A stretch of 25,725 nucleotides of DNA from a bacterium (GCA_028713675.1 JAQTNV010000050.1:1-25725), one strand, 5' to 3'. Numbered from the stretch's first letter, positions 13,002 through 22,104 are shown. The notes: generated by a model from the letters alone, not told the origin. Numbers and translations are program-made.

Positions 13002-14372
13002 CTTTTTAACTTCCCGGCGGAAGATCTCGCCTCTTTCCTCGTAATTCTTGAACTGGTCGAAACTCGAGCAGGCGGGGGAAAGCAGCACGACCTGACCGGG
13101 CCGGGCCGCCGCCAGGGCCGCCTTGACCGCCTCCGGCAGGGTTCCCACCCGGCGGCACTCAGTCAGTTTCCCCCAGGCCGCGTCGATTTTTTCCGCCGCG
13201 TCCCCGATCAGCAGGAGCAGGACCACCCGTTCCCGGACCAGGTCCGAGATCACCCGATAATCCCCGCCCTTGTCCTTGCCCCCGGCGATCAGGATCACCG
13301 ACCGGGGCGGGTAACTCTGGAGGGCCCGCTCGACCGCGCCGACGTTGGTGGCCTTGGAATCATCCACGAACCGGATATCCTTCCAGGTGGCGAAAAGCTC
13401 CATCCGGTGGTGCAGTCCCTTGAACCCGGCCATCAGAGAAAGGCCGGCCTCCCCGGGAAGATCCAGGATCTGGCCGGCGGTGAAAGTCGCGAGCACGTTC
13501 TCGCGGTAATGCACCCCGGCCACGGTCAGGGGCGGGAGGGCGAACGCCTTTTCCCGCCGGCCGTCCCGGAAAACGACCTCTTCCTTTCCTCCCGCGAGCG
13601 GGCGGATGAAGGACCCGCGTTCCACCTCCCGGCGGTAGCTGAAATAATATTTTTGCCCCCGGGTGTTCTCCACGGCCGAAAGCGCGACCGGGTCCTCCCG
13701 GTTGACCACCACAAAGTCCTCGGGGTTTTGAAAGGCGAAGAGCCGGCCCTTGGCCCGGGCGTAATCCGCGAAGGAGGCGTAGCGGTCGAGATGGTCCTCG
13801 GTGATGTTCATCAGGATCCCGATCCGGGGCCGGAAGCTGGTCACCCCTTCGAGCTGGAAGCTCGAAACCTCCACCACCAGGAAATCGAATTGCTCGTCCG
13901 TCAGCAGGGCCTCGATCAGCGGGTTCCCGATGTTGCCCCCCACGAACACCTTCCGGCCCGGCCCGGCCAGGATCTCTCCCAGGAGGGTGGTGACCGTGGT
14001 CTTGCCGTTGGCCCCGGTGACCGCCACGATCTGCGCCCGCGTGCCCCGCTCCGCCAGGGCCCGGTAGGCCAATTCGAGCTCGGAGATGATTTCCTTCCCG
14101 GCCGCCCGGGCGGCCGTGAGCTCCGGGATGTCCATCGGAACGCCGGGGCTGACCACGATCAGGTCCGCCTCCAGGAAATCCTCCCGGCGTTGACCGCCCA
14201 GATGAAAGACGACCGGGAGGCCGGCGGTTTCCCGGACCGCCGTCTCCAGCTCGGCCCGGGGCTTGGTGTCCGTCGCGGTCACGAGCGCCCCCCGGGGCGC
14301 CAGGAATTTCACCGTGGCCACCCCGGTGCGGGCCATGCCCACGACCAGCACTTTTTTCCCCTTCAGTTCCAT
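12981..14372 (-). CDS. murD: UDP-N-acetylmuramoylalanine--D-glutamate ligase MurD
   Basis: 463 residues. Adds D-glutamate to UDP-MurNAc-L-Ala using ATP in the cytoplasm. Motifs: the N-terminal VLVVGMARTGVA (8-19), SPGVP, the ATP loop VTGANGKTTVTTL, VEVSSFQLE, NITEDHLDRY, FVDDSKATN and AGGKDKGGDY. The C-terminus SPACSSFDQFKNYEERGEIF is normal for MurD, but the last codons read KRIEHSA and fall inside a 7-bp tandem array, which also supplies the TAG stop. The family normally ends near the REVKK, so the final six or so residues look repeat-derived. ATG 14372 follows AGGAGAG 7 nt after the mraY stop. Confidence 0.97.
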   Translation of the reverse strand: MELKGKKVLVVGMARTGVATVKFLAPRGALVTATDTKPRAELETAVRETAGLPVVFHLGGQRREDFLEADLIVVSPGVPMDIPELTAARAAGKEIISELELAYRALAERGTRAQIVAVTGANGKTTVTTLLGEILAGPGRKVFVGGNIGNPLIEALLTDEQFDFLVVEVSSFQLEGVTSFRPRIGILMNITEDHLDRYASFADYARAKGRLFAFQNPEDFVVVNREDPVALSAVENTRGQKYYFSYRREVERGSFIRPLAGGKEEVVFRDGRREKAFALPPLTVAGVHYRENVLATFTAGQILDLPGEAGLSLMAGFKGLHHRMELFATWKDIRFVDDSKATNVGAVERALQSYPPRSVILIAGGKDKGGDYRVISDLVRERVVLLLLIGDAAEKIDAAWGKLTECRRVGTLPEAVKAALAAARPGQVVLLSPACSSFDQFKNYEERGEIFRREVKKRIEHSA

Positions 14373-14379
14373 TTCTCTC

Positions 14380-15456
14380 CTACCTCAGTTTGAGCGTGCT
14401 CAAGGCCAGAAGCGCCAGGGCCGCGGAAATGATCCAGAACCGGACGATGATTTTGGGCTCGGCCCACCCCTTCATCTCAAAATGGTGGTGGATGGGGGCC
14501 ATCCGGAAGATCCGCCGCCCGATCAGCTTGAAGCTCACCACCTGGAAAATCACCGAGACCGTCTCCAGGACGAAAATCCCTCCCACCAGGACCAGGACGA
14601 TTTCCTGCTTGGCCACCACCGCCACCGCTCCCAGGCCGCCGCCCACCGCCAGGGAACCGAGATCCCCCATGAAAACCTCGGCCGGGTAGGCGTTGAACCA
14701 GAGAAAGGCCAGGCTCGCCCCCACCATTCCCCCGCAGAAAATCGCGAGTTCCCCCGCCCCCGGCACCCCCGGGATCCCGAGGTAGTTGCTGATTACCGCG
14801 TTCCCGGCGGCATAGGCAAAGAGCAGGTAAACCAGCATGCTGGTCAGCATGGGCCCGATCGCGAGCCCGTCCAGTCCGTCGGTCAGGTTGACCGCGTTGG
14901 CGCATCCCACGATCACGAAAACGGCGAAGGGCAGGTACCAGAGACCGATATCGGGATGAATTTTTTTCAGGAAAGGAAAATAAAGCACGCTCGAATAGGA
15001 AGTCTGGTAAAAGATGATCCCGACCGCGGCCCCGGCGATCACCACTTCGATGAATATCCGGGTCCAGCCTCTCAATCCCTTGCCGGTTCCCTGCCGGATC
15101 TTGGTCCGGTCATCCAGGAAGCCCACCAGGCCGAAGCCCGTCACCACCAGGCAGACCGCCTGGACATAAGGGTTGAAAAGGTCGCTCCAAAAGAGGACGG
15201 CGGCCAGCAATCCGCCGAGGATCAGGATCCCCCCCATCGTGGGCGTGCCGGTTTTCTTCTTGTGATTCGGCGGGGTGTCGTCCCGGACCACCTGGCGGAT
15301 CTGCCAACCCTGCAGGCGCTGGATCAGGGGCTTGCCGAAGATCAGGCCGACGATGAGCGCGGTCATGATCGCCAGCCCGGTGCGGAAGGTAATGTAATGG
15401 AAGACGTTGAAACCGCTGAAGTGGTCCCGGAACGAATATAAAGCTTTATAAATCAT
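14380..15456 (-). CDS. mraY: Phospho-N-acetylmuramoyl-pentapeptide-transferase MraY
   Basis: 358 residues, a polytopic membrane enzyme of about ten segments. It moves phospho-MurNAc-pentapeptide to undecaprenyl phosphate, giving lipid I. Signatures: KKTGTPTMGG (67-76), FLDD (113-116, catalytic Asp pair), NAVNLTDGLDGLA (187-199), FMGDLGSLA (262-270) and PIHHHFE (321-327). All the expected acidic and histidine residues are present. The start ATG lies 11 nt inside the end of murF, so translation is coupled. Its TAG stop is followed by murD 7 nt on. Confidence 0.98.
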   Translation of the reverse strand: MIYKALYSFRDHFSGFNVFHYITFRTGLAIMTALIVGLIFGKPLIQRLQGWQIRQVVRDDTPPNHKKKTGTPTMGGILILGGLLAAVLFWSDLFNPYVQAVCLVVTGFGLVGFLDDRTKIRQGTGKGLRGWTRIFIEVVIAGAAVGIIFYQTSYSSVLYFPFLKKIHPDIGLWYLPFAVFVIVGCANAVNLTDGLDGLAIGPMLTSMLVYLLFAYAAGNAVISNYLGIPGVPGAGELAIFCGGMVGASLAFLWFNAYPAEVFMGDLGSLAVGGGLGAVAVVAKQEIVLVLVGGIFVLETVSVIFQVVSFKLIGRRIFRMAPIHHHFEMKGWAEPKIIVRFWIISAALALLALSTLKLR

Positions 15457-16882
15457 GGTTCTCCACCAGGGTTTTTACCACCTGATCCATCCGAGTGGCC
15501 CGGGAGCCCTTGACCAGCACCAGGTCCTCCGGGGCGATCAGGCGCTTGATTTCATCGGTCAGCCGGCCGTGGTCCGGAAAAACCCGGATGTTTTCCCCGG
15601 ACATCCCGGCGGCGCGGGCGCCCTCGGAGAGGGCCCGGATCGCCCCGTCGGGGGAATCGAGCAGCACCAGGCGGTCGATCCCGAGCCGGGCCGCCTGTTC
15701 CCCGGCCCGGAAATGGGCCTCGCGGGCCTCGTCCCCGAGCTCGAGCATTTCCCCGAGAATCGCCCAGGCCTTGCCCCGCCCGGACCGGGCCAGGGCCCGG
15801 CGCTCGGACAGGACCTGGAGGGCTTCCGCGGTCGAATTGGGATTGGCGTTGTAGGTATCGTCGATCACCCAGTAGCCCCGCCCGCTCCGGACCGGGGCCA
15901 GCCGCCCCGGGAAAGGTTTGAGCCCCTCCCAGGCGGAAACGATTTCCTCCGGGTTCAGGCCGAGCGTGAAGGCCGCCGCCCCGGCGGCCAGGACATTCCT
16001 GACCCCGGAGACCCCGGGGAACTTGAGCTTCACCGTAAACTTCCGCCGCGGGAAATCCACTTCGAGGTCCAGGCCCCATTCGCGGGGCCGGATCCCGTTC
16101 GCCCGGACCGCCGCTTCCGGGCTCAGGCCGAAGAAAACCGTCTCTCCGCCCTTTTCCCGGTAACGCGCGGCCATGGCCAGGACCCGCGGGTCGTCGGCGT
16201 TCAGGACCGCCCGGCCGATCTTGGCGGGCAGGGAGAAAAGCAGGCTTTCCTTTTCCCGGGCCACCCCCTCGATCCCGCCCAGCCCGGCCAGGTGGGAGCT
16301 GCCCACATTGGTGATCACCCCGATGGTCGGGGCCGCGATTTTCCCCAGGCGGGCGATTTCCCCCTCCTGGTTGGTGCCGAACTCGAGCACGGCGGCGCGC
16401 TGTTTCTTCCGCAGGGTGAACAGGGTCAGCGGCACCCCCACCTGGTTATTGAAATTCCCGGAAGAGCCCAGGACCTGTTCCTCCCCCCAGGCTTTCCGCA
16501 GGATGGCCGTCAGGATCTCCTTGGTGCTGGTCTTCCCGTTGCTTCCGGTGATCGCGACCAGCGGGACCGGGAATTTATCCCGGTAATGGCGGGCCAGGTC
16601 GCCCAGGGCCCGGAGGGTGTCCGGCACCACCACCGCGGCCGGGGCGGATTTTTCCGAAAGATTCCGTTCGCAAAGGACCGCCGTGGCCCCGCGCGCGAGG
16701 GCCTCGGGGATGTATTCATGCCCGTCGAAGTTCGGGCCGCGGAGGGCCACGAACAGCTCGCCGGGCTCGACGCTCCGGGAGTCGGTGGAAATCCCCGGCA
16801 CGGGGAGATCACCCCGGCCGCAGAGACTTCCCCGCACGGCTTCCGCCGTTTCCCGGAGCGAGAGAACCAGTTCTAGGCGCAT
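15446..16882 (-). CDS. murF: UDP-N-acetylmuramoyl-tripeptide--D-alanyl-D-alanine ligase MurF
   Basis: 478 residues. Attaches the D-Ala-D-Ala made by Ddl, completing the cytoplasmic UDP-MurNAc-pentapeptide. N-terminal domain with ISTDSRSVEPGELFVAL (31-47), ATP loop TGSNGKTSTKE (112-122), GNFNNQVGVPLTL and the C-terminal VIDDTYNANPNS and KGSRATRMD. The NNxxGVP and DDTYNANP signatures mark MurF against the other Mur ligases. ATG 16882 lies 10 nt inside murE, and its own end overlaps mraY by 11 nt, so the murE-murF-mraY trio is translationally coupled. Confidence 0.97.
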   Translation of the reverse strand: MRLELVLSLRETAEAVRGSLCGRGDLPVPGISTDSRSVEPGELFVALRGPNFDGHEYIPEALARGATAVLCERNLSEKSAPAAVVVPDTLRALGDLARHYRDKFPVPLVAITGSNGKTSTKEILTAILRKAWGEEQVLGSSGNFNNQVGVPLTLFTLRKKQRAAVLEFGTNQEGEIARLGKIAAPTIGVITNVGSSHLAGLGGIEGVAREKESLLFSLPAKIGRAVLNADDPRVLAMAARYREKGGETVFFGLSPEAAVRANGIRPREWGLDLEVDFPRRKFTVKLKFPGVSGVRNVLAAGAAAFTLGLNPEEIVSAWEGLKPFPGRLAPVRSGRGYWVIDDTYNANPNSTAEALQVLSERRALARSGRGKAWAILGEMLELGDEAREAHFRAGEQAARLGIDRLVLLDSPDGAIRALSEGARAAGMSGENIRVFPDHGRLTDEIKRLIAPEDLVLVKGSRATRMDQVVKTLVENHDL

Positions 16883-18417
16883 GCCGCCGACCTTTCCGCG
16901 AGAATCCGGGCGGCCACCGCCCGGTCGTCAAAGGGAAGCCTCTCCTTCCCGATAATCTGCTCGGTCTCGTGGCCCTTGCCCGCCACCAGGACCAGGTCGC
17001 CCTTCCGGGCCTTCCCGACCGCCAGCCGGATGGCTTTTTCCCGGTCGGGTTCGATCCAGAAATTCTGTCCTTCCCGCTTCTGCCCGGTCTCCTCCACCCC
17101 CGCCCGGATCGCGGCGATGATCGCGAGGGGATCCTCGCTCCGGGGATTGTCGGAGGTCACGATCAGGAGATCGGAGAGCCCGGCCGCGATTTTTCCCATC
17201 ACGGATCTTTTGCTTTTGTCCCGGTCGCCGCCGCAGCCGAAGACCGTGATCAGCCTGCCCCCGGACCTGATTCCGGCCAGGGCCGTCAGGACCTTGTCCA
17301 GCGCGTCCGGTTTATGGGCGTAATCCACCAGCACCTGGAAATCGCGGGGGCCAGCGCCCGGGGTCTCCACCCTTTCCAGGCGCCCCGGGATCGCCGTAAC
17401 ATCCGCGATTCCCCGGGCGATCGTCGCGGGGGAAAGCGCAAGGCCCACCCCCGCGCCCACCGCTCCCAGGATGTTCTCGAGATTAAAATGCCCCAGAAGT
17501 TTCGAATCGATCGGGACCGGACCGGCCGGGGTTTCCACTTGGGCCCGGATCCCGTCCCAGCCTTCGGCAAGGTTCCGGGGACGGATCTCCGCGCCCGTTT
17601 TCCCCTGCGCGGAAAATCCCAGGACCCGGGTTCCTTCCTTCCGGAGGTCGGACGCGAGCCTTTCCCCGAACGCGTCATCCAGGTTGACGACGGCGAAGAA
17701 TCCCGGGAATTTTCTCTCCCCCGGTTCCGCCATAAACAGTTTCCGCTTGGCGGCGAAGTAATCCTCCAGGTCCCGGTGGAAATCCAGGTGCTCGGGCGTC
17801 AGATTGGTGAAAACCGCCCCGTTGAAAGCGCAGCCCCTGACCCGGTCCAGGACCAGGGCGTGGGAGGAAACCTCCATCACCGCCGACTTGGCCCCGGATT
17901 TCTTCATTTCCGCGAAAAGGTTCTGGAGGTCCCAGGATTCCGGGGTGGTACGGGGCGCCGCGCGCCGCACCCCGGCGTAACGATATTCCACCGTCCCGAT
18001 CAGGCCGGGGGCAAGCCCCGCGGCCCGGAGGATGGATTCGATCAGATAGGTCGTGGTGGTCTTGCCGCTGGTCCCGGTCACGCCGACGAGGATCAGGTCC
18101 CGGGAAGGGTCCTGCAGAAACGCCGCGGCCAGGAGCGCGAGGGCGGCCCGGGAATTTTCGACCCGGAGATAGGGAACCGGCAGGGCCCCGGCGAAAGCGT
18201 CTTCACCCAGGACCGCCGCGGCCCCTTTTTCCGCCGCGGCCGGGATAAAGCGGTGGCCGTCATCCTTCTCCCCGCGGATGGCGATAAACAAATCCCCGGG
18301 CCGGACCCGGCGGGAATCGTAGGCGATCCCCCCGATCTCAATCGGATCCGGAGATTTTTCCCCTCCCCGGTCTAAAAACCTGAGACCGGCCGAGCGGACC
18401 AGTTCGGTCAACTTCAA
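16873..18417 (-). CDS. murE: UDP-N-acetylmuramoyl-tripeptide synthetase MurE (meso-DAP type)
   Basis: 514 residues. Adds the third stem residue to UDP-MurNAc-L-Ala-D-Glu. ATP loop TGTSGKTTTTY (114-124), NLTPEHLDFH (205-214), the AAKRKLF segment (222-228) with the likely carbamylated lysine, and DNPRSEDP (423-430). DNPRxEDP is the signature for meso-diaminopimelate as substrate, so the wall is of the A1-gamma, Gram-negative type; lysine-adding enzymes lack it. The start is TTG in a TTGA overlap with the ftsI stop, a choice supported by the overlap and by the expected N-terminus (MKLTELV). It overlaps murF by 10 nt. Confidence 0.97.
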   Translation of the reverse strand: MKLTELVRSAGLRFLDRGGEKSPDPIEIGGIAYDSRRVRPGDLFIAIRGEKDDGHRFIPAAAEKGAAAVLGEDAFAGALPVPYLRVENSRAALALLAAAFLQDPSRDLILVGVTGTSGKTTTTYLIESILRAAGLAPGLIGTVEYRYAGVRRAAPRTTPESWDLQNLFAEMKKSGAKSAVMEVSSHALVLDRVRGCAFNGAVFTNLTPEHLDFHRDLEDYFAAKRKLFMAEPGERKFPGFFAVVNLDDAFGERLASDLRKEGTRVLGFSAQGKTGAEIRPRNLAEGWDGIRAQVETPAGPVPIDSKLLGHFNLENILGAVGAGVGLALSPATIARGIADVTAIPGRLERVETPGAGPRDFQVLVDYAHKPDALDKVLTALAGIRSGGRLITVFGCGGDRDKSKRSVMGKIAAGLSDLLIVTSDNPRSEDPLAIIAAIRAGVEETGQKREGQNFWIEPDREKAIRLAVGKARKGDLVLVAGKGHETEQIIGKERLPFDDRAVAARILAERSAACA

Positions 18418-20240
18418 GTATCCCTCCTGGTCAGGGTCAGATGCAGGACCGCGCCGCCGGTCTTGACCACTTCCCCGAAGACCGGGGCGGCCACGTCCCC
18501 GCCCCAGCCCGGGCCATGCGGCTCGTCGATCACCACCAGCACCACCAGGTCCTCTTCCGCCGACCCGGAAATCCCGTTCAGGGCGGTTTTCGGGATCACC
18601 CCCAGGAAGGAACTGATCAGTTTATCGGAGGAATACTGGCGCAGGGAAAAATCGAATTTCTGCGAAGTGCCGGTCTTCCCGGCCAGGGCGATTCCCGGGA
18701 CCTGGGCCTTCTGTCCGGTTCCCCCCTCCACCACCGACCGGAGCATCTTGCCGAGCACCCGGGAAGTCCCGGGCGAGATCACGGTCCGGACCACGGTGGG
18801 CCGGTTCCTGAGCAGAACCTTGCCCCGGCTGTTCACCACCCTTTCCACGATATACGGGCGGTAGAGTTTTCCGCCGTTGATCGCCGCGGCGAAGGCGGAC
18901 GCCAGCTGGATCGGCGTGACCGCCACCCCCTGCCCGAAACTGGCCGTGGCCAGGTCCACCGGGCGCCAGTGGTTCGCGGGGCGGAGCTCCGCCGGCGCTT
19001 CCCCGGGCATGTCCACCCCGGTGGCCTGTCCGAAACCGAAATTCCGGAGATACTGGTAAAAGGCTTTCCGGCCAAGCAGCGCCCCGATCTTGGCCGCCCC
19101 GATATTGCTGGAATACTTAATAATCTCCCCCACCGAGAGGGTGCCGTATTTCTTGTGGTCGTGGATCACATCCGGGCCCACCGCGAAGGACCCCTGCTCG
19201 CAGTTAAAACGCGATTCCGGCCGGACGAGCTTTTCCTCCAGCGCCGCGGCCACCACGAAAACCTTCATGGTCGACCCGGGCTCATACGCATCCGTGATCA
19301 GCCGGTTCCGCCATTGCAGGGGAGAGGAAACGAAAAAGGTGTTGGGGTTGAAGCTCAAGCCATCCTCCCCGGGCGTATCGAAGCCCGCGGGCGCGGGTCC
19401 CCAGCCCGCGCGGGGCGCGATCGCGACCGCCAGGGCCCGGATCCTTCCGCTCCCGGAACCCAGGGCGATCGCCACCCCGCTCTTGGCCCGGTTCTCGATC
19501 AGGCCGCGGTGTAAAGCCCGTTCCAGGAGGTACTGCAGGGAGAGGTCCAGGGTCAGGTAAAGATCCGCTCCCTCCCTCGGGGACTCGTTCTCCTCGTCCA
19601 GGACCGGCTTGAAGCGGGACTTGATCCCCCGGCCGGCCCCGTCCCGTTCCATCCAGAAAAAGTCCGGCTGCCCCTGGAGAAACGACTCGTACTTGAGCTC
19701 CAGTCCCTCGAGCCCGGTCTGGTCCAGTCCGACAAAACCCAGGGCCTGCCCGGCCAGCTCGCCCTGGGGATAGAAACGCCGCCATTCCGGGATCAGCATC
19801 ACCCCGTGCAGATTCGCCCGGTCAATCTCCGTGCCCAGGTTCGGGTCGATCCCTCTCCGGATCCAGGCGAACCCGCCCCCGTTCTTGAGCCGGGAGGCGA
19901 TTTTCTCCCCGGGGACGCCCACGAGCCGGGACAGCTCCGCGATTTCCTTCGGGGCGCGGAACTTCTGGGGATCCACCGCCACGGACACCTCTTCCAGGCT
20001 CCGGGCGAGCTCCCGGCCCTGCCAGTCATAAATCGATCCGCGCTTCTCGGAGACCTTGATCATCCGCTGGTGCTGCCCGCTGGCCCGGGCCACCAGCCCC
20101 CGGCTGTCCAGGATCTGCAGTTCAAAAGCCCGGAAGAGCAGGAGGGCCGCGAAAAGATACAGGCCGAGCTCAACCAGCCGGACGCGGAAGAACCGCTGTC
20201 GTCCCTCGGTTTTCTGCTTGGCTCGGTTCCGAATTCTCAT
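18414..20240 (-). CDS. ftsI: Septal peptidoglycan transpeptidase FtsI (class B PBP)
   Basis: 608 residues. Crosslinks new septal peptidoglycan with FtsW. One N-terminal membrane anchor (about 22-38, LVELGLYLFAALLLFRAF), the pedestal domain with RGSIYDWQGRELA (68-80), then the transpeptidase domain with the three active-site motifs STMK (Ser323), SSN (377-379) and KTG (522-524), the last in AGKTGTSQK. There is no PASTA repeat. Between the beta strand ending near 270 and NRLITDAYEPGST there is a longer loop than I expect, rich in Gly, Pro and Ala (about 276-300). It starts 7 nt after ftsL with a poor ribosome site, and ends in a TTGA overlap with murE. ftsI over a sporulation-type paralog is favoured by position. 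Confidence 0.96.
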   Translation of the reverse strand: MRIRNRAKQKTEGRQRFFRVRLVELGLYLFAALLLFRAFELQILDSRGLVARASGQHQRMIKVSEKRGSIYDWQGRELARSLEEVSVAVDPQKFRAPKEIAELSRLVGVPGEKIASRLKNGGGFAWIRRGIDPNLGTEIDRANLHGVMLIPEWRRFYPQGELAGQALGFVGLDQTGLEGLELKYESFLQGQPDFFWMERDGAGRGIKSRFKPVLDEENESPREGADLYLTLDLSLQYLLERALHRGLIENRAKSGVAIALGSGSGRIRALAVAIAPRAGWGPAPAGFDTPGEDGLSFNPNTFFVSSPLQWRNRLITDAYEPGSTMKVFVVAAALEEKLVRPESRFNCEQGSFAVGPDVIHDHKKYGTLSVGEIIKYSSNIGAAKIGALLGRKAFYQYLRNFGFGQATGVDMPGEAPAELRPANHWRPVDLATASFGQGVAVTPIQLASAFAAAINGGKLYRPYIVERVVNSRGKVLLRNRPTVVRTVISPGTSRVLGKMLRSVVEGGTGQKAQVPGIALAGKTGTSQKFDFSLRQYSSDKLISSFLGVIPKTALNGISGSAEEDLVVLVVIDEPHGPGWGGDVAAPVFGEVVKTGGAVLHLTLTRRDT

Positions 20241-20247
20241 TTTTGGC

Positions 20248-20592
20248 TCAACGCGCCGAGATGACGCGGATCCGGGCGGGGTCGGGCCAGACCAAACCCA
20301 GGCTCTGACCGGCCAGGGTTCCGATCCGTTCGGGCGATTTCAGCACCGCCACTTCCATGCCCAGGCGCTCATTCTCCCGGGTCACCGCTTTCAGCTGCTT
20401 TTCGGCCTCGGCGATCTGGTAGCCGATCTCCAGCGCCTGGAGCCGGGCCTGCGCGTAAAAAAATCCCACCGCCACCGGGATCGAGATCATCACGGCGAAA
20501 ACACTCAAGGTCAGCAGGCGGGAAACAAATCCGGGAGTCTCTGGGCTTCTGATCTCTTTCCGTTTCGGGCTGGCCGTCCGCCTGAACCTCAT
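20248..20592 (-). CDS. ftsL: Cell division protein FtsL
   Basis: 114 residues, small bitopic protein. A basic N-terminus (MRFRRTASPKRKEIR), one membrane segment (about 25-45, RLLTLSVFAVMISIPVAVGFF), then a heptad-type periplasmic helix (about 48-85) and a LGLVWPDPARIRVI end. This is the layout of FtsL, which pairs with FtsB and FtsQ and regulates FtsWI. Sequence conservation is low in this family, so position between rsmH and ftsI carries much of the assignment. The ATG overlaps the rsmH stop by 4 nt (ATGA). No ftsB is in the window. Confidence 0.88.
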   Translation of the reverse strand: MRFRRTASPKRKEIRSPETPGFVSRLLTLSVFAVMISIPVAVGFFYAQARLQALEIGYQIAEAEKQLKAVTRENERLGMEVAVLKSPERIGTLAGQSLGLVWPDPARIRVISAR

Positions 20593-21479
20593 GCTTCCTC
20601 GCCGGCCTTTTCCAGGGCCCGGAGCTTGGCGCTCCGGGTCCGGGAACGGCTTAGAAATATTTCTTCCGCGTCCGGGCGGAGGGGGGTGCGGGTCAGGATT
20701 TTCGCCTGCCCGGGGGAAACCGATTTAAAAAAATTTTTCACGATCCGGTCTTCGAGGGAATGGTAGGAGATGAGCACCAGCCTCCCCCGCGGGCTCAAAA
20801 CCGGCAGGGACTGGGGCAGGAACGACTCGAGATTCTCCAGTTCCCGATTGACCGCCAGGCGCAGGGCCTGGAAGGTCAGGGTCGCGGGATGCCGGCCCGG
20901 CCGCCGCGCGGCTCCCCCCCGGGCCACGATCTCGGCGAGTTCCCCGGTCGTGGCGATTCTTTTCTTCCGGCGGGCCGCCCCGATGGCCTGGGCGATCCGG
21001 CGGGCCCGGGGCTCCTCTCCGAATTCGCCGATGATTTTTTCCAGGACCGGCAGGGGGGCCCGGTTGACCAGCTCGGAGGCGTCCGCTCCCCCTTCCGGAT
21101 CCATCCGCATGTCCAGGGGGCCGGAATTCCGGAAGCTGAAGCCCCGCTCCGGGTCATCCAGCTGCCGGGAGGAAACCCCGAGGTCGAGGAGAATCCCGTT
21201 CACCTCTTTCACCCCGGCCGCCTCCAGGATTTCCCGGATCTCCCGGTAATTGGCCTGGACCAGGGTGACCCGGTCGGAGAAGACTGCCAGTCTCCGCCGG
21301 GAGGAATCAATGGCCTGGGCATCCACGTCCGCTCCGATCAGGCGTCCGCCGGGACCGCTCTTTTTCAGGATGGCCTCCGCGTGGCCGCCTTCACCCACAG
21401 TTCCATCAAAATAAATACCTCCGGATTTTGGCTCGAGAATCTCGATTACCGCGTCGGCGAGTGCGGGCCAGTGTTCCAT
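20589..21479 (-). CDS. rsmH: 16S rRNA (cytosine-1402-N4)-methyltransferase RsmH (MraW)
   Basis: 296 residues. SAM-dependent enzyme methylating C1402 in the ribosomal P site. The SAM-binding region shows DGTVGEGGHAEAIL (25-38) and GADVDAQAI (49-57); LLDLGVSSRQLDD (97-109), GPLDMRMD (120-127), RHPATLTFQALRLAVN (196-211) and SYHSLEDRIVK (238-248) are diagnostic. The N-terminus MEHWPALADAVIEIL is slightly off the usual HxPVL pattern. ATG is directly joined to the mraZ stop (TGAATG). The stop overlaps ftsL. Its second place in the operon is the standard one. Confidence 0.97.
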   Translation of the reverse strand: MEHWPALADAVIEILEPKSGGIYFDGTVGEGGHAEAILKKSGPGGRLIGADVDAQAIDSSRRRLAVFSDRVTLVQANYREIREILEAAGVKEVNGILLDLGVSSRQLDDPERGFSFRNSGPLDMRMDPEGGADASELVNRAPLPVLEKIIGEFGEEPRARRIAQAIGAARRKKRIATTGELAEIVARGGAARRPGRHPATLTFQALRLAVNRELENLESFLPQSLPVLSPRGRLVLISYHSLEDRIVKNFFKSVSPGQAKILTRTPLRPDAEEIFLSRSRTRSAKLRALEKAGEEA

Positions 21480-21902
21480 TCAGGCCTTGGCCTTTTGCAT
21501 TCTTTCGCGGGCCAGCTGGAGAGCGGTTTCCCACTTGGTCCTGTTCCAGATCTCAAACTTGTTGGTCGCGCCGACGAAAACCACGTCGCGCTCCAGCCCA
21601 GCGAACTCCCGGAGGACCGGCGGGATCAGGATCCGGCCCTGCCGGTCCACCGCGCATTCCATCGCCCCGCCGACCACGAAGCGCTGGAAATCCTCGCGCT
21701 CCTGCTCGGTCTTGAAACTCCCGGGGGCGTTGCTCAGGAGCTTTTTCCACTCCTCGAGCGGATAGGCGGAGAGTGATTCGTCGGTATTGTTGGTGATGAT
21801 GAGGCGATCGTCGTAGTGTTCGCTCAGGGTAGTGCGAAACTTGGACGGGATGGAAATCCTGCCTTTTTGGTCGATTGTGTGTTCGTATCTTCCGAAAAAC
21901 AC
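21480..21902 (-). CDS. mraZ: Transcriptional regulator / cell division protein MraZ
   Basis: 140 residues, usual length. Two tandem AbrB-like (SpoVT/AbrB) units, each with the family DxxGRxxIP motif: DQKGRISIP (11-19) and DRQGRILIP (86-94). MraZ forms ring-shaped oligomers and binds direct repeats in front of its own operon, usually repressing it. The start is GTG giving MFFGRYEHTID, matching the family N-terminus. The upstream region has GTGG boxes at spacings that fit this binding mode. It is the first gene of the dcw operon. Confidence 0.97.
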   Translation of the reverse strand: MFFGRYEHTIDQKGRISIPSKFRTTLSEHYDDRLIITNNTDESLSAYPLEEWKKLLSNAPGSFKTEQEREDFQRFVVGGAMECAVDRQGRILIPPVLREFAGLERDVVFVGATNKFEIWNRTKWETALQLARERMQKAKA

Positions 21903-21975
21903 CGCACTAACCCACTTCCCTTGGTTACTAAACCACTTTATGGGATTTTTACACCACTTTACCCCACTCTGTCAA
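21901..21975 (-). promoter_or_regulatory. dcw operon promoter with MraZ-type operator boxes
   Basis: On the minus strand TTGACA (21970-21975) and TAAAAA (21946-21951) are separated by 18 bp. GTGG words sit at 21964-21967, 21954-21957, 21933-21936 and 21912-21915, that is 10, 21 and 21 bp apart, with AAAGTGG or GAAGTGG context in three of them. A further GTGCGG lies at 21901-21906. This matches the direct-repeat logic known for MraZ (TGGGN repeats with 5-nt spacers in E. coli, AAAGTG repeats in mycoplasmas). Boxes overlap the promoter spacer, so repression is likely. Confidence 0.65.
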
Positions 21976-22104
21976 GTATTGTTTTCTTTAATATATTAAG
22001 ATAACTGCCAAAAACACTATTTATTGTTATCCGGAAAAGATGCAATACCATATATTGTGGCTGTATTTATAAGGAAGAGGCCCGAAATTTTCCTGATTTC
22101 CAAT

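Noticed and set aside
12969-14393. Plus-strand open frame of 474 residues opposite murD
   Set aside because: Antisense shadow; its first residues merely translate the heptad array, and MurD motifs are unambiguous on the other strand.
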